NCBI RefSeq assembly: GCF_014652815.1
Contig: NZ_BMZN01000003.1
Location: forward strand, 265,429 to 329,428
DNA from: Alcaligenes pakistanensis
Lineage (GTDB): Bacteria; Pseudomonadota; Gammaproteobacteria; Burkholderiales; Burkholderiaceae_B
Direction of reading: 5' to 3'
Length of the DNA: 64,000 bases
The notes beneath the pieces were generated by a model. That model made no database searches and was not told where the DNA came from. It saw nothing but the letters and a program-made list of their open reading frames with translations. The position numbers and the translations under genes were made by a program. Shown here one piece after another: positions 21,638 through 32,092 of the stretch (the stretch's first letter is position 1; each line of letters opens with the position of its first letter).

Positions 21638-22489
21638 TTAAGCCACCGCATCCTGCGGTGGCAGCTGATCGTTCAAAAGCATAACTAACTTGCAATCAGG
21701 TCGTATCGCCAGACGGAAGGTAAATTGCTGAAAGCGCCTGACGCCTTCCTTGGGATGCCGAAAATCCCGCAAGCCCCCCTCCCGCTCCACCACCGTCTGT
21801 CTTCCCCACCAAAACGCAAAGACCTGGCTGTGCTGACTTAATTCCTGAATCAATGCCTGCAGATCAGGCTCATCCGCATGGGCGCCTACATCGGCCCGGA
21901 ACTCTGCCACAACGCGGCTGGCGCGCTGTTCCCAATCCACGACCAGATCTCGGGCAGCTGGGTCCAGGAAAATGTAGCGCAACAGGTTGGGCTGCTCGCT
22001 GCGATCCGGCCAGCCATCAAACAGACTCAGCAAGGCTTCGTTGCGCGCCAGGACGTTCCAGCTTCGATCCAGGATATAGGCCGGAGCCAGGATGCTGTCC
22101 ACGCATGCACTCAAACCTTGGGGCAAGGGCTGGATATCGCCCTGCCAATGCTCGGGGTCAGCGCAGTCTGCCAGTTCAAACAGGTAGTGACGCTCGGCTC
22201 GGGCCAGCTTCAGGACGGTGGCCAGGCGAGCACATACTGTTGGGGAGACGGTGACATCGCGCCCCTGCTCGATCCAGGTGTACCAGGTGGTGCTGATGTC
22301 GCACAGCTGGGCAACTTCTTCACGGCGCAGGCCAGGGGTGCGTCGACGCACGCCAGGGGCCAAACCCAGATCTACAGGCCGGATACGCTCCCGCGCATGA
22401 CGCAGGAAACGTCCTAAAGCCTGACGCCGGGTTTGAGAGGCGCTCTCGGCGCCCCCTGGGTGAGTTCCTGTCTGCCCGCTTGTACTCAT
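21638..22489 (-). CDS. XRE-type regulator with MmyB-like ligand domain
   Basis: A 283-residue transcription factor. Residues about 20-95 form an HTH of the MmyB class (LGRFLRHARERI, then RRTPGLRREEVAQL and the WYTWIEQGRDV recognition part). Residues about 105-270 form the MmyB/PAS-like domain, which binds fatty acids or other small ligands in characterised relatives. Its ATG follows the metH stop by one nucleotide, so it is probably co-transcribed with metH, an uncommon pairing. A 9-bp perfect GCCACCGCA/TGCGGTGGC hairpin (21642-21662) overlaps the stop and may help termination. Confidence 0.9.
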   Translation of the reverse strand: MSTSGQTGTHPGGAESASQTRRQALGRFLRHARERIRPVDLGLAPGVRRRTPGLRREEVAQLCDISTTWYTWIEQGRDVTVSPTVCARLATVLKLARAERHYLFELADCADPEHWQGDIQPLPQGLSACVDSILAPAYILDRSWNVLARNEALLSLFDGWPDRSEQPNLLRYIFLDPAARDLVVDWEQRASRVVAEFRADVGAHADEPDLQALIQELSQHSQVFAFWWGRQTVVEREGGLRDFRHPKEGVRRFQQFTFRLAIRPDCKLVMLLNDQLPPQDAVA

Positions 22490-22490
22490 A

Positions 22491-25400
22491 TCAAGCCAAG
22501 ACGCCCGACAAGGTGCGCCGTACGTCTTCTTCCGTGCGGCCGCTGCGTTGGATGTAGTCCTGCAATTGATCCTCGCCGATATTGCCTACGTTGAAGTACT
22601 TGGACTGCGGGTGACTGAGGTAGAAACCCGAGACGCTGGAGGCCGGAATCATGGCGTAGCTGTCGGTGATGAACATATCAATGTCTTCACACTGCAAGAC
22701 ACGGAACATGTCGTGTTTGACCACGTGCTCCGGACAAGCCGGGTAGCCGGGCGCAGGGCGAATACCTTGGTATTTCTCGTCGATCAGCTCTTCGTTGGAC
22801 AAACGCTCGTCGGTTACATAGCCCCACAAGTCTGTACGAACGCGGGCGTGCAAACACTCTGCAAAACCTTCTGCGAAACGGTCCCCTAGTGCTTTGATCA
22901 TCAAGTCTGAGTAATCATCGCCTGCGGCCTGGAAGCGCTCGGACAATTTGTCTACGCCAATCCCGCCCGTCACCGCAAACATGCCGATGTAATCGGCCAC
23001 GCCACTTTCTTTGGGAGCGATGTAGTCGGCCAAGCTCTTGCTGTCCACCCCTTCACGTTTAACGCCTTGTTGACGCAGGTTGCGCCAGGTGAACAAGACT
23101 TCGCTGCGTGATTCGTCTGAGTAGACCTCGATGTCTTCGCCGTTGACGGTATTGGCCGGATAAAAGCCAATAACGCCATTAGCCGTCAACCAACGCCCTT
23201 CGATAACCTTCTTCAACATGGCCTGCCCTTCGGCAAACAAAGTCGTGGCCTGTTCGCCGACGACCTTGTCTTCCAGAATGGCTGGGTATTTACCAAACAG
23301 GCTCCAGGTCTGGAAGAACGGTGTCCAGTCAATAAACTGAGCGATGTCTGCCAAATCGTAGTTCTTGAAGGTACGGCGACCAATAAACTTGGGACGTGGT
23401 GGCACGTAAGTGGACCAGTCGATGGCGGGCTTATCTTGACGGGCCTTTTCCAGGGAAATCAGTGGTGTGGCTTTACGATTGGCATGGCGCTGGCGCACCT
23501 GTTCGTACTCTTCGCGCACTTCGCTTAGAAAACCCTCAACATTGTCCGACATCAATTGGGTCGCCACCCCTACACAACGACTGGCATCCGGTGTGTAAAT
23601 AACCGGGCCGTCATAATGCGGAGCGATTTTAACGGCGGTATGCACTCGGCTGGTGGTTGCGCCACCAATCATCAAGGGGATATTGCGCTCGCGGAAGTAC
23701 GGATCGCGCTGCATTTCCGAGGCTACATAAGCCATTTCTTCCAGGCTGGGTGTGATCAAACCAGACAAGCCCACAATATCGGCGTTCACTTCCTTGGCCT
23801 TGGCCAGAATCTCGGCACACGGCACCATCACGCCCATATTGACCACTTCAAAGTTATTGCACTGCATCACCACGGACACAATGTTTTTGCCGATGTCGTG
23901 TACGTCACCTTTTACCGTGGCAATGACCATGCGGCCTTTGGAGCGTACATCGCCACCCGCCGCCTCAATCTGGCGCTTTTCTTCTTCGATGAAGGGAATC
24001 AAGTGGGCCACGGCCTGTTTCATCACGCGAGCAGACTTCACCACTTGCGGCAGGAACATCTTGCCCTGACCAAACAGATCGCCCACTACGTTCATGCCGT
24101 CCATCAAGGGACCTTCAATCACGCTGATGGGGCGTCCACCCTGGGCATCAATTTTCTGCCGAACTTCTTCAGTGTCTTCAACAATAAAGCCAGTAATACC
24201 GTGAACCAAAGAGTGAATCAGACGCTGCTCGACCGTGGTTTCACGCCAGCCCAGGTCTTCCTCTTTCTTGGCCCCGGAGCCTTTCACGCTCTCGGCCATT
24301 TCAACCAGACGCTCAGTCGGCGTGCGCTCGTCAGCCGGATCGGTTTTACCCTTGGGCTCGGCCCGGTTCAGGACCACGTCTTCAATCAAATCGCGCAAAT
24401 GCGGCTCGATATTGGCGTACACACCCAACTGACCGGCATTCACAATACCCATGGTCAAGCCTTCCTGGATGGCGTAGTACAGGAAGACGGTGTGAATGGC
24501 CTCGCGCATGGCCTCATTGCCACGGAAGGAGAAGCTGACGTTGGAAATACCACCCGACAAACGGGCATGCGGCAGATTCTTGTGAATCCAGCCTGCGCCA
24601 CGGATGAAGTCCAGACCGTAAGTGGCGTGCTCGTCCATGCCGGTTGCCACGGCAAACACGTTAGGGTCAAAAATAATGTCTTCAGGCGGGAAGCCTACTT
24701 CGTCTACCAACAGGCGGTAGGCGCGCTCGCAAATCTCTACCCGGCGCTCGTAACTATCAGCCTGACCTTGTTCATCAAAGGCCATCACCACCACGGCCGC
24801 ACCGTATTTACGGCACAGGCGGGCGTGTTCCAGGAAAGGCTCAATACCTTCCTTCATGGAAATAGAGTTGACGATGGCCTTGCCTTGCACGCAACGCAAA
24901 CCCGTTTCGATGACATCCCACTTGGAACTGTCGATCATGATGGGTACGCGGGCAATGTCCGGTTCAGAGGCGATCATGTTCAGGAAGCGGTGCATACAGG
25001 CGGCTGAATCCAGCATGCCCTCATCCATATTGATGTCGATGATCTGCGCACCGTTTTCCACTTGCTGACGGGCCACCGACAAGGCTTCTTCGTAATTTTC
25101 CTGCTGGATCAAGCGCAAAAAGGCTTTACTGCCCGTAACGTTGGTGCGTTCACCCACGTTCACAAACAGGGTGTCTTCGTCGATATTCAATGGCTCCAAG
25201 CCCGACAAACGGGTTTTGACTGGAATCTCGGGGACGACACGGGCAGGCAGTTTGCGGCATAGCTCGGCAATGGCCGCAATGTGGTCAGGCGTCGTGCCAC
25301 AGCAGCCGCCCACCATATTGACCAAACCAGCTTGCGTAAATTCCTGCAACAGGCTGGAGGTATCGGCGGGGGTTTCATCAAAGCCGGTCTCGGCCATGGG

Positions 25401-26264
25401 ATTGGGCAAACCTGCGTTGGGGTAGACACAGACATAGGTATCGCACAGTTTGGAGAGCTCGGCCACATAGGGGCGCATCAAAGCAGCGCCCAAAGCGCAG
25501 TTCAGGCCAATCGTGATCGGACGAGCATGACGCATGGAGTTCCAGAAGGCTTCCACGGTCTGGCCGGACAGAATTCGACCGGAAGCATCGGTGACCGTAC
25601 CCGACACCATGACGGGCACACGCTCGCCACGCTCGTCAAAAACCGATTCCAATGCGAATACCGCTGCTTTGGCATTAAGCGTATCGAATACGGTTTCGAT
25701 CAACAGAATATCCACGCCCCCATCCAGCAAAGCATGCGCCTGTTCGGTATAGGCCACGCGCAACTGTTCAAACGTGACGTTACGAGCAGCCGGGTCATTC
25801 ACATCCGGTGAAATAGACGCTGTTTTGGGCTGCGGCCCCAACGCCCCCACCACGAAACGGGGCCATTCGGGTGTGCTGAAGGCGTCTCGCGCCTGACAGG
25901 CCAGACGGGCAGACGCCAAGTTCAGTTCGTAGCTGATACCCAGCAAATCGTAGTCACCCTGGGCAATATCCGTCGCCCCAAAGGTGTTGGTGCTGATGGC
26001 ATCCGCCCCAGCGGCCAGGTATTGCTCGTGGATTTCACGGATAACGTCCGGACGCACCAACGACAGCAATTCGTTATTGCCCTTCACATCCTTGTGATGA
26101 TCCGCAAAACGCTCACCCCGGAAATCGGCTTCACCCAGCTTGTAGCGTTGAATCATGGTGCCCATCGCACCGTCCAGAATCAGAATTTGCTGACCCAGGC
26201 GGCGAGCAAATTCCGCACCACGGGTGTAGGCAGAGATCGGGTAAGGCAAAGCAGGATAGGACAC
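22491..26264 (-). CDS. metH: Cobalamin-dependent methionine synthase MetH
   Basis: This 1257-residue modular enzyme makes methionine from homocysteine using methyl-tetrahydrofolate and B12. Visible in order are the homocysteine/zinc domain ([11 protein letters not shown] start, Cys ligands in GLNCALG and GGCCGTTP), the pterin domain, the cap and B12-binding domain with DVHDIGKNI (His ligand of cobalt) near 770, and the reactivation domain binding SAM ([10 protein letters not shown] near 1175). I chose GTG at 26264 because GGAG sits 6 nt upstream; longer in-frame starts would add 59 non-conserved residues. It is divergent from a B12-riboswitch-controlled btuB, which fits its cofactor need. Confidence 0.95.
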   Translation of the reverse strand: MSYPALPYPISAYTRGAEFARRLGQQILILDGAMGTMIQRYKLGEADFRGERFADHHKDVKGNNELLSLVRPDVIREIHEQYLAAGADAISTNTFGATDIAQGDYDLLGISYELNLASARLACQARDAFSTPEWPRFVVGALGPQPKTASISPDVNDPAARNVTFEQLRVAYTEQAHALLDGGVDILLIETVFDTLNAKAAVFALESVFDERGERVPVMVSGTVTDASGRILSGQTVEAFWNSMRHARPITIGLNCALGAALMRPYVAELSKLCDTYVCVYPNAGLPNPMAETGFDETPADTSSLLQEFTQAGLVNMVGGCCGTTPDHIAAIAELCRKLPARVVPEIPVKTRLSGLEPLNIDEDTLFVNVGERTNVTGSKAFLRLIQQENYEEALSVARQQVENGAQIIDINMDEGMLDSAACMHRFLNMIASEPDIARVPIMIDSSKWDVIETGLRCVQGKAIVNSISMKEGIEPFLEHARLCRKYGAAVVVMAFDEQGQADSYERRVEICERAYRLLVDEVGFPPEDIIFDPNVFAVATGMDEHATYGLDFIRGAGWIHKNLPHARLSGGISNVSFSFRGNEAMREAIHTVFLYYAIQEGLTMGIVNAGQLGVYANIEPHLRDLIEDVVLNRAEPKGKTDPADERTPTERLVEMAESVKGSGAKKEEDLGWRETTVEQRLIHSLVHGITGFIVEDTEEVRQKIDAQGGRPISVIEGPLMDGMNVVGDLFGQGKMFLPQVVKSARVMKQAVAHLIPFIEEEKRQIEAAGGDVRSKGRMVIATVKGDVHDIGKNIVSVVMQCNNFEVVNMGVMVPCAEILAKAKEVNADIVGLSGLITPSLEEMAYVASEMQRDPYFRERNIPLMIGGATTSRVHTAVKIAPHYDGPVIYTPDASRCVGVATQLMSDNVEGFLSEVREEYEQVRQRHANRKATPLISLEKARQDKPAIDWSTYVPPRPKFIGRRTFKNYDLADIAQFIDWTPFFQTWSLFGKYPAILEDKVVGEQATTLFAEGQAMLKKVIEGRWLTANGVIGFYPANTVNGEDIEVYSDESRSEVLFTWRNLRQQGVKREGVDSKSLADYIAPKESGVADYIGMFAVTGGIGVDKLSERFQAAGDDYSDLMIKALGDRFAEGFAECLHARVRTDLWGYVTDERLSNEELIDEKYQGIRPAPGYPACPEHVVKHDMFRVLQCEDIDMFITDSYAMIPASSVSGFYLSHPQSKYFNVGNIGEDQLQDYIQRSGRTEEDVRRTLSGVLA

Positions 26265-26404
26265 TAAAAGCTCCGTAACACGAAACGGGACGTTGACGGC
26301 ATCTGGCGGCAACAGCCGCGAGAATGGTGGATTGGCGCCACAATTGTAGCGCTTTGTACAGGAAATCCGCCCTAAACACTTAACCTTTGCCCCAGCGGCA
26401 TGTA

Positions 26405-26640
26405 ACATTTTCCGCTCGGAAAGAGGTGCTTTCCGGTCCACGCACAGTTGGGCCTGGGAAAGTCAAATGGGAAACGTGATCTGTTCAAACCCGAACAGCC
26501 AAACGTGCTGCCCCCGCAACGGTACCTGCGCTTCGCGCAAAGCCCGACACCAGCCTGCTTCTCGACCTGAATTCATTGCCGTCCGATCACGGGCGGATTC
26601 GCTTATCGGTGTGCGGGGACGCACACCACACAGGAATCTC
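26405..26640 (+). promoter_or_regulatory. Cobalamin riboswitch upstream of btuB
   Basis: The leader carries the order of elements of a B12 riboswitch: GGTGC (26426-26430), GGGAAACGTG (26468-26477), the conserved core GCTGCCCCCGCAACGGT (26506-26522), and a B12-box-like CCCGACACCAGCCTG (26543-26557). A perfect 7-bp stem (26608-26614 with 26621-26627) lies just before the CAGGA ribosome site. It could be part of a translational on/off switch. Expected effect: B12 represses btuB. The assignment is by motif recognition; I have not folded it. Confidence 0.88.
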
Positions 26641-26641
26641 C

Positions 26642-28489
26642 ATGACTCTACTGTCCATCAGACCTTTGATGGTCGCCCTGGCGGGCGCCCTGCCTTTCAT
26701 CGCCACGGCCCAAACTGCCCCTATCGCCAAGTTGGATCAAATTGTTGTGACCCCCAGCCGCATGGCGCAGCCACTGAAAAATGTGGTGGGTGACGTTACC
26801 GTGATTAATCAGGAAACCCTGCAAAAAGCGGGTCAAAGCAGCGTGGCTGAAATTTTGCAACGGCAGCCTGGTATCGAGATCTACAGCAACGGTGGCCCAC
26901 AAACGACAACAGGCGTTTACCTGCGCGGCACTAACCCGCAGCACACTCGCGTCATGATCGACGGCATGCGTATCAACAGCTCCACCAGTGGTTCGGTAAA
27001 CTGGCAAGCCATTGATCCCGCCCTGATCGAGCGCATTGAAATTGTGCGCGGCGCGGGCAGCAGCCTGTACGGCTCCGACGCGATTGGTGGTGTGGTGAAT
27101 ATCATCACCAAAAAAGGTGGCGGTGAACGTGCCTTGAGCGCTTGGGGCAATATCGGTTTGGGTTCGCAAGATACTTTCAAGACCAGTGCTGGTTTTTCGG
27201 GTGCCGCCCAAGGTTGGGACTACAGCCTGGCCTCTAGCTACGGCAGCAGCGATGGCTTCAATGCCACCAATCCTCTTTCGGGTTCCTATAACCCTGATAA
27301 AGACGGCTATACCCAGCATGGTCTCAACGGCTCACTGGGTTATGAATGGGCACAAGGGCAACACCTGGGCCTAAGCGCCATAAACAGCTATATCGACGGC
27401 CAATTTGACAATGGTGCCTCAAATCTGCGTGGCCCCAGCACCCAGACACGTCAGCAGGCCTATGGCCTGACCAGTACCAATAAACTGTCTGAACTGTGGA
27501 CCAGCCGCCTGAATGCTTCGCTGAGCAAAGAAACGGTAGAAAACCGCGCCTTTAACGCTCGCTACTCCACCTTGCAGCGTCAATACAGCTGGCAAAACGA
27601 CCTGACGTTTGCCCAAGGCCATACGGTGTCCTTGTTGGCCGAGCGTCTGGAAGAGCGCATGACGCACACCACCGTGCACACGGACGATAAGCGCAATACC
27701 AATGCCTTCGCCCTGATCTACCGTGGCGACCTCAACGAGCAGCACCACCTGCAAGCCAGCGTACGTAACGACAATATCAGCGGTTACGGCAATAAAGTGA
27801 CGGGTGGCCTGGGCTACGACCTGGACATCACTCAAAACTGGACGGTGGGTGTCGCTGCCAATACGGGCTTTCGGGCACCGACTTTTGCCGACCTGTATTC
27901 GCCCTATAGCTGGGGCTTCCAGGGCAACCCTGATCTGAACCCTGAGAAATCCCGCAACGTGGAAGGTCATATCCGCTACACGGACGAGACAAGCGAGCTG
28001 GGTCTGGTGGTCTACCAGAACCGTATTCGCGACATGATCAACCCGTACGCGTGTGACGCCAGCTTTGAATGCACGACGACCAATACCGAGAAAGCGCGTA
28101 TCACAGGTCTGACCTTGACGGCCATGAAGCAACTGGGCGACACCACGCTAACTGCCAGTGCCGACTTTGCTAACCCAAAGGATAAAAACACCGACAAGCA
28201 ATTGATACGTCGTGCCAAGCAAAACTACAAAGTGGCTGTGGAACATCAGTTTGGTGCGCTGAAAACGGGTGCTGAATACCAGTTTGCATCCCATCGCTTT
28301 GAAGATGCCAAGAATGAACAACGCCTGGGCAGCTACGGCCTGTTGAACCTGACCGCCAGCTATCCGCTGACGTCCAGCCTGGAGGCTCAACTGCGCTGGA
28401 ACAACGTACTGGACAAGGACTACACCCTGGCCCGTGGTTACAACAATACAGGCTCCAGCTTGTTCCTGAACTTTGCCTGGCGCATGTAA
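26642..28489 (+). CDS. btuB: TonB-dependent vitamin B12 receptor BtuB
   Basis: This 615-residue outer membrane receptor takes up cobalamins. It has a cleavable signal peptide (ending ATAQ near residue 24), a TonB box DQIVVTPSR just after, a plug domain with VYLRGTNPQHTRVMIDG and RIEIVRGAGSSLYGS, and a beta-barrel ending in the terminal aromatic signature LFLNFAWRM. Length matches BtuB (about 614). ATG 26642 is chosen for the CAGGA site and the start of the signal peptide. The riboswitch upstream and btuF downstream (71 nt) define a B12-uptake unit. Confidence 0.95.
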   Translation: MTLLSIRPLMVALAGALPFIATAQTAPIAKLDQIVVTPSRMAQPLKNVVGDVTVINQETLQKAGQSSVAEILQRQPGIEIYSNGGPQTTTGVYLRGTNPQHTRVMIDGMRINSSTSGSVNWQAIDPALIERIEIVRGAGSSLYGSDAIGGVVNIITKKGGGERALSAWGNIGLGSQDTFKTSAGFSGAAQGWDYSLASSYGSSDGFNATNPLSGSYNPDKDGYTQHGLNGSLGYEWAQGQHLGLSAINSYIDGQFDNGASNLRGPSTQTRQQAYGLTSTNKLSELWTSRLNASLSKETVENRAFNARYSTLQRQYSWQNDLTFAQGHTVSLLAERLEERMTHTTVHTDDKRNTNAFALIYRGDLNEQHHLQASVRNDNISGYGNKVTGGLGYDLDITQNWTVGVAANTGFRAPTFADLYSPYSWGFQGNPDLNPEKSRNVEGHIRYTDETSELGLVVYQNRIRDMINPYACDASFECTTTNTEKARITGLTLTAMKQLGDTTLTASADFANPKDKNTDKQLIRRAKQNYKVAVEHQFGALKTGAEYQFASHRFEDAKNEQRLGSYGLLNLTASYPLTSSLEAQLRWNNVLDKDYTLARGYNNTGSSLFLNFAWRM

Positions 28490-28559
28490 GCAGTAAAATC
28501 AGCTTTGCTTGATTCTGGCGCGGTTCTGTTCAAGAGCCGCGCCATTTACTTAAAGGCGC

Positions 28560-29588
28560 ATGATGTCCCCTTTGCCTGCGACGTATCGTCTTCAGCATCC
28601 AGAGCGCCCGGCCTTGGGCGGGTTGTGCTTATGGAGCGTGCTCTGCCTGTTACTCTTGGTTTTAGGATTGCCCATACTTGCACACGCGCAGGAGCAGAGC
28701 CAACGACAAACCCAGGCGCAATCACAGCCCATAACGCAGGCGCAGCAAAACACACAAACAACACCAGCATCTCAAAGTGCGCCAGAGGGGCTGCAAGCAA
28801 CACCCACACCAGCCACCATCCCGCCCCGCGCCATCAGTCTGGCCCCGCACATCACTGAAATTCTGTTCGCTGCCGGTGCCCAGGATCATCTGATCGCCGT
28901 GGACAGTTCCAGCGACTATCCCCCCGCTGCCAAGGATCTGCCTCGTGTTGGTGATGCCTTACGCGTGAACCCCGAAAAGCTACTGGAGCTGAAACCCGAC
29001 CAAGTCTGGGTTTGGCAAGCGAATCAGATTGGACCTGAATTGCAGCGTCAGCTGCAGCAAACCCATATCAGCCTGATCTTTGCGGCCCCTCAGAAACTGG
29101 ACGATATTCCTGCCTTTGTCCGTCTGGCAGGAGACAGCCTGGACACGTCTGATGTGGCCGTACCGATAGCAGAGTTACTGGACAATCAGATTGCTGCCCT
29201 GCGCCAGAACAGCCGTTTGGGTGAGACTGTCAGCGTATTTCTGGAGATAGGCGCCGAGCCCCTGTACACCTTGGCGCGTGATCCTTTAATTCAAGATGTC
29301 CTGAGCACCTGTAAGGCACAAAACATCTACGCCCGCCACGCTGCGGTCGCCCCCACTATCAGTCTGGAAGATGTGCTGCACAAGCGCCCCCAGGTCGTCA
29401 TCATGGCGTACCGCGATCCGGCCCAATTACGTGCCCGCCATCTGTTCTGGGAAAAGCACCTGGGCCTAAGCCCCCATGCTTTGCTGAACTTGAACCCCGA
29501 TGCGCTGTACCGCCCCGGTCCCAGGCTGATAGAGGCAACTCGCGAACTCTGCGAACAGCTGGATCGCTATCGAGCCCAGGTTTCCTAA
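28560..29588 (+). CDS. btuF: Periplasmic B12-binding protein (BtuF-like)
   Basis: This 342-residue protein has an N-terminal hydrophobic export segment ending AHAQ (near residue 44), then a Gln/Thr/Ser/Pro-rich linker of about 50 residues, then a class III substrate-binding fold. That fold starts RAISLAPHITEILFAAGA, with VDSSSDYPPAAKDLPRVGD and KPDQVWVW. This is the BtuF/FecB-type fold, and the position after btuB supports B12 binding. No btuC or btuD permease genes are adjacent. Two adjacent ATG codons (28560, 28563) are equally possible starts. Confidence 0.85.
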   Translation: MMSPLPATYRLQHPERPALGGLCLWSVLCLLLLVLGLPILAHAQEQSQRQTQAQSQPITQAQQNTQTTPASQSAPEGLQATPTPATIPPRAISLAPHITEILFAAGAQDHLIAVDSSSDYPPAAKDLPRVGDALRVNPEKLLELKPDQVWVWQANQIGPELQRQLQQTHISLIFAAPQKLDDIPAFVRLAGDSLDTSDVAVPIAELLDNQIAALRQNSRLGETVSVFLEIGAEPLYTLARDPLIQDVLSTCKAQNIYARHAAVAPTISLEDVLHKRPQVVIMAYRDPAQLRARHLFWEKHLGLSPHALLNLNPDALYRPGPRLIEATRELCEQLDRYRAQVS

Positions 29589-29606
29589 ACGGCCCTGAAT
29601 CGGGAT

Positions 29607-32030
29607 TTAGAACTGATACCTTACCGCCAGCATCATGTTGCGCGGTTCGCCCCAGGTGTAGGTGCTGTACCAGGAGAACATGGAGTAGTAGCGCTTATCA
29701 AACAGGTTATTGACGGTAAAGGTCGCCGACAAATTCTTGTTGAAACGATAACGCGCCATGGCATCCACCAGCCAATATCCCGAGACCGTGTGCTGCACTT
29801 TGCCCGAAGAGCCGGGTCGGCTGACATCGCCCCAGGTCTTGCTTTGCCAGCGTGCGCCACCGCCCAGCGTCAGACCATTCAGATCACCCTGAAAGTCATA
29901 GGTGGTGTAGATATTGAACTGGTGCTCGGGTGATAAGGTGGACACCTTCTCACCATCGCGGCGCGACAGTTTGTAGGCGTAGCCTGCGTGCATTTGCCAT
30001 TGCGGGGTCAGTTGACCCGCCACCTCTAGCTCCATCCCGTGGGTACGTACACCTTGAGTCGCCTCGTAAGCAAAGCCGCCAGACGGAGTACGTCCCCCTG
30101 TTTCTTTGCCGAAGTTATCCTGACGCAGTTGGAAGTAAGCCAGACTGGATGTCAGACGGCCTCCCAGGAACTCACCTTTAACACCCACCTCGTAGTTATC
30201 GCCTCGCAAGGGGTCCAGCGTACGGCCGCTCTCATCCTGTAGGTCTTGGGGCTGGAAGATATTAGTGTAGCTGGCGTAAACCGAGAAGTTATCGTTCAGG
30301 TCATAGACCGCGCCTACATATGGCACCCACACGCCATTTTCACGCATCTCCAGCTTGTTGTAGTTGGCGTAACGTGTGCCCAACAGCAGCTTGAGGTCGT
30401 CGCGCAGGTTCAGGCGGGTGCTGACGTACACACCATTTTCCCGTGTCACCTCGCGGTCATCACCCAGGTGCTCCCAGTTCATGCGCGGCCAGCGACCATC
30501 CCATTCGTAGTAATTGGGGACGTCCGTATTGCTGGTTTCGCCATACGACGAATTGGTCCAGCGACGGCGGGACACCCCGCCCCCAACAACCAGCTCATGC
30601 TCACGCCCAAACAGCTCAAAAGGGCCAGTCGCGTAGAAATCCGCGGTATTGGATACTGTTTTACCCACGTAGCGACCTGACCATAAGGAGGTCCCTTTGC
30701 CGGTCAATGGGTCTGGGTTACCACCCGCTACAGCGGCCAGTTCAGAGTCATAGCCATTGATCAGATGATTCAGCTGCACCTTGGCCATCCAGCCGTTATC
30801 GAACTCGTGTTCCAGAGTAGCGAAAGCAGAGCGGGTGTACTGATTCCATCGACTCCAACGTGCACCGTTATTAAAAGAACGGTCCATATCATTGAAATTA
30901 CCCTGCGCGTCATAAATTGGGATGCCGCCCCAGGTCGAGCCTTTGGGGTCGTTATCCTGCAGGTCCGCCCCCAAGGTCAGGCGGGTATCCGGCGTCAGGT
31001 CGGCTTCCACAATACCGTAGAGCACCAAGGTCTGACGCTGGTAATGATCCAGCTGGCTTTTCTTGTCCTGATAGGCCCCCACCATGCGGCCACGTATGGA
31101 GCCCGTTTCATTCAAGGGGCCCGAGAAATCCACTTCACCCCGGTAGTTGTCCCAGGTGCCTGCGCCGGCAACAGCGTGTCCTTGAAACTCTTCCGTGGGT
31201 TTTTTACGGATCATATTGATGGTCGCGCCAGGGTTCCCACTGCCAGTCAGCAGGCCGGAGGCACCTTTCAGCACTTCAACTCGGTCGTAAATCGCCATAT
31301 CGCTCAGCGTGTTACCGGCTGAATAGGGCGAATCCCGCAAAGTGGGAATGCCGTCGTACTGGAAGTTCTTGATGTCGAAGCCACGCGCCTCGTAGGCCGT
31401 GCGTTCGCTGTCGTAGGTAATGATGCTGACCCCAGGCGTGTGACGCACCACATCGTCAATACTGGTCAGGTTGAAGTCGTCCATCTTCTTACGTGTAGTC
31501 ACGCTGATGGCTTGCGGAGTCTGGCGTGGAGTCAGGCGCAAACGGGTGGCGGTCGCAATTGTGCCTGCCGCATACGTGCCTGAGCCTTCTGTAATATCGC
31601 CCAGGGCATTACGGCGCACTTCAATGCGAGACAGAGATTGCACACCCACCTCATCGGCCAAGGGCTCATCCTTCGACAAGGAGACGAGCACATAGCCCTG
31701 ATCCCGGCTTTGCACCTGGAACGGCTGCCCGGCCAACAAAGCGGAAAAACCGTCCTGCACCGAATACTGGCCCTGCAAACGCGGTGCGCTCAGACCTTGT
31801 AGTCGGGAAGGATCCATCACCAGCGCTACACCGGCCTGCTGAGCAAACTGGCTCAAACGGCTGGCCAGATCACCGGCTTCCAGAGAATAAGCTTGCGTGG
31901 TCTGGGCCGACACCGGGGCCGCATTCAGCATCAGTGCACCCATAACAGCCAGGCCGAGCAGGCGGCGGTATGTGGTGGGCATAAACGACGTCTTCACAAG
32001 CGCCAAAGGCGGCGCATTCTTCGGGACCAT
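29607..32030 (-). CDS. TonB-dependent siderophore receptor with STN signalling domain (FpvA/FecA type)
   Basis: This 807-residue outer membrane transducer has a signal peptide ending PVSAQ (near residue 43) and an STN domain (about 46-115, SLEAGDLASRLSQFAQQAG to DQGYVLVSL). A plug follows (TRLRLTPRQTPQAISVTTRK; GNPGATINMIRKKP), then a barrel ending MMLAVRYQF. The STN domain contacts the FecR anti-sigma factor, matching the two genes upstream. Start ATG 32030 is chosen for its AAGGAG ribosome site. The likely ligand is a hydroxamate or catecholate ferri-siderophore; sequence alone does not say which. It converges on btuF with 18 nt between ends. Confidence 0.93.
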   Translation of the reverse strand: MVPKNAPPLALVKTSFMPTTYRRLLGLAVMGALMLNAAPVSAQTTQAYSLEAGDLASRLSQFAQQAGVALVMDPSRLQGLSAPRLQGQYSVQDGFSALLAGQPFQVQSRDQGYVLVSLSKDEPLADEVGVQSLSRIEVRRNALGDITEGSGTYAAGTIATATRLRLTPRQTPQAISVTTRKKMDDFNLTSIDDVVRHTPGVSIITYDSERTAYEARGFDIKNFQYDGIPTLRDSPYSAGNTLSDMAIYDRVEVLKGASGLLTGSGNPGATINMIRKKPTEEFQGHAVAGAGTWDNYRGEVDFSGPLNETGSIRGRMVGAYQDKKSQLDHYQRQTLVLYGIVEADLTPDTRLTLGADLQDNDPKGSTWGGIPIYDAQGNFNDMDRSFNNGARWSRWNQYTRSAFATLEHEFDNGWMAKVQLNHLINGYDSELAAVAGGNPDPLTGKGTSLWSGRYVGKTVSNTADFYATGPFELFGREHELVVGGGVSRRRWTNSSYGETSNTDVPNYYEWDGRWPRMNWEHLGDDREVTRENGVYVSTRLNLRDDLKLLLGTRYANYNKLEMRENGVWVPYVGAVYDLNDNFSVYASYTNIFQPQDLQDESGRTLDPLRGDNYEVGVKGEFLGGRLTSSLAYFQLRQDNFGKETGGRTPSGGFAYEATQGVRTHGMELEVAGQLTPQWQMHAGYAYKLSRRDGEKVSTLSPEHQFNIYTTYDFQGDLNGLTLGGGARWQSKTWGDVSRPGSSGKVQHTVSGYWLVDAMARYRFNKNLSATFTVNNLFDKRYYSMFSWYSTYTWGEPRNMMLAVRYQF

Positions 32031-32092
32031 GAAATCTCTCCTTCTTGGCAAGGTCTACCCCATGAAGACGCACGAGCCCGAAAAAGCGGCAA

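Noticed and set aside
23556-25007. A 483-codon plus-strand open frame opposite metH.
   Set aside because: It lies wholly antisense to conserved MetH domains and has a His/Gln-rich mirror composition with no domain.
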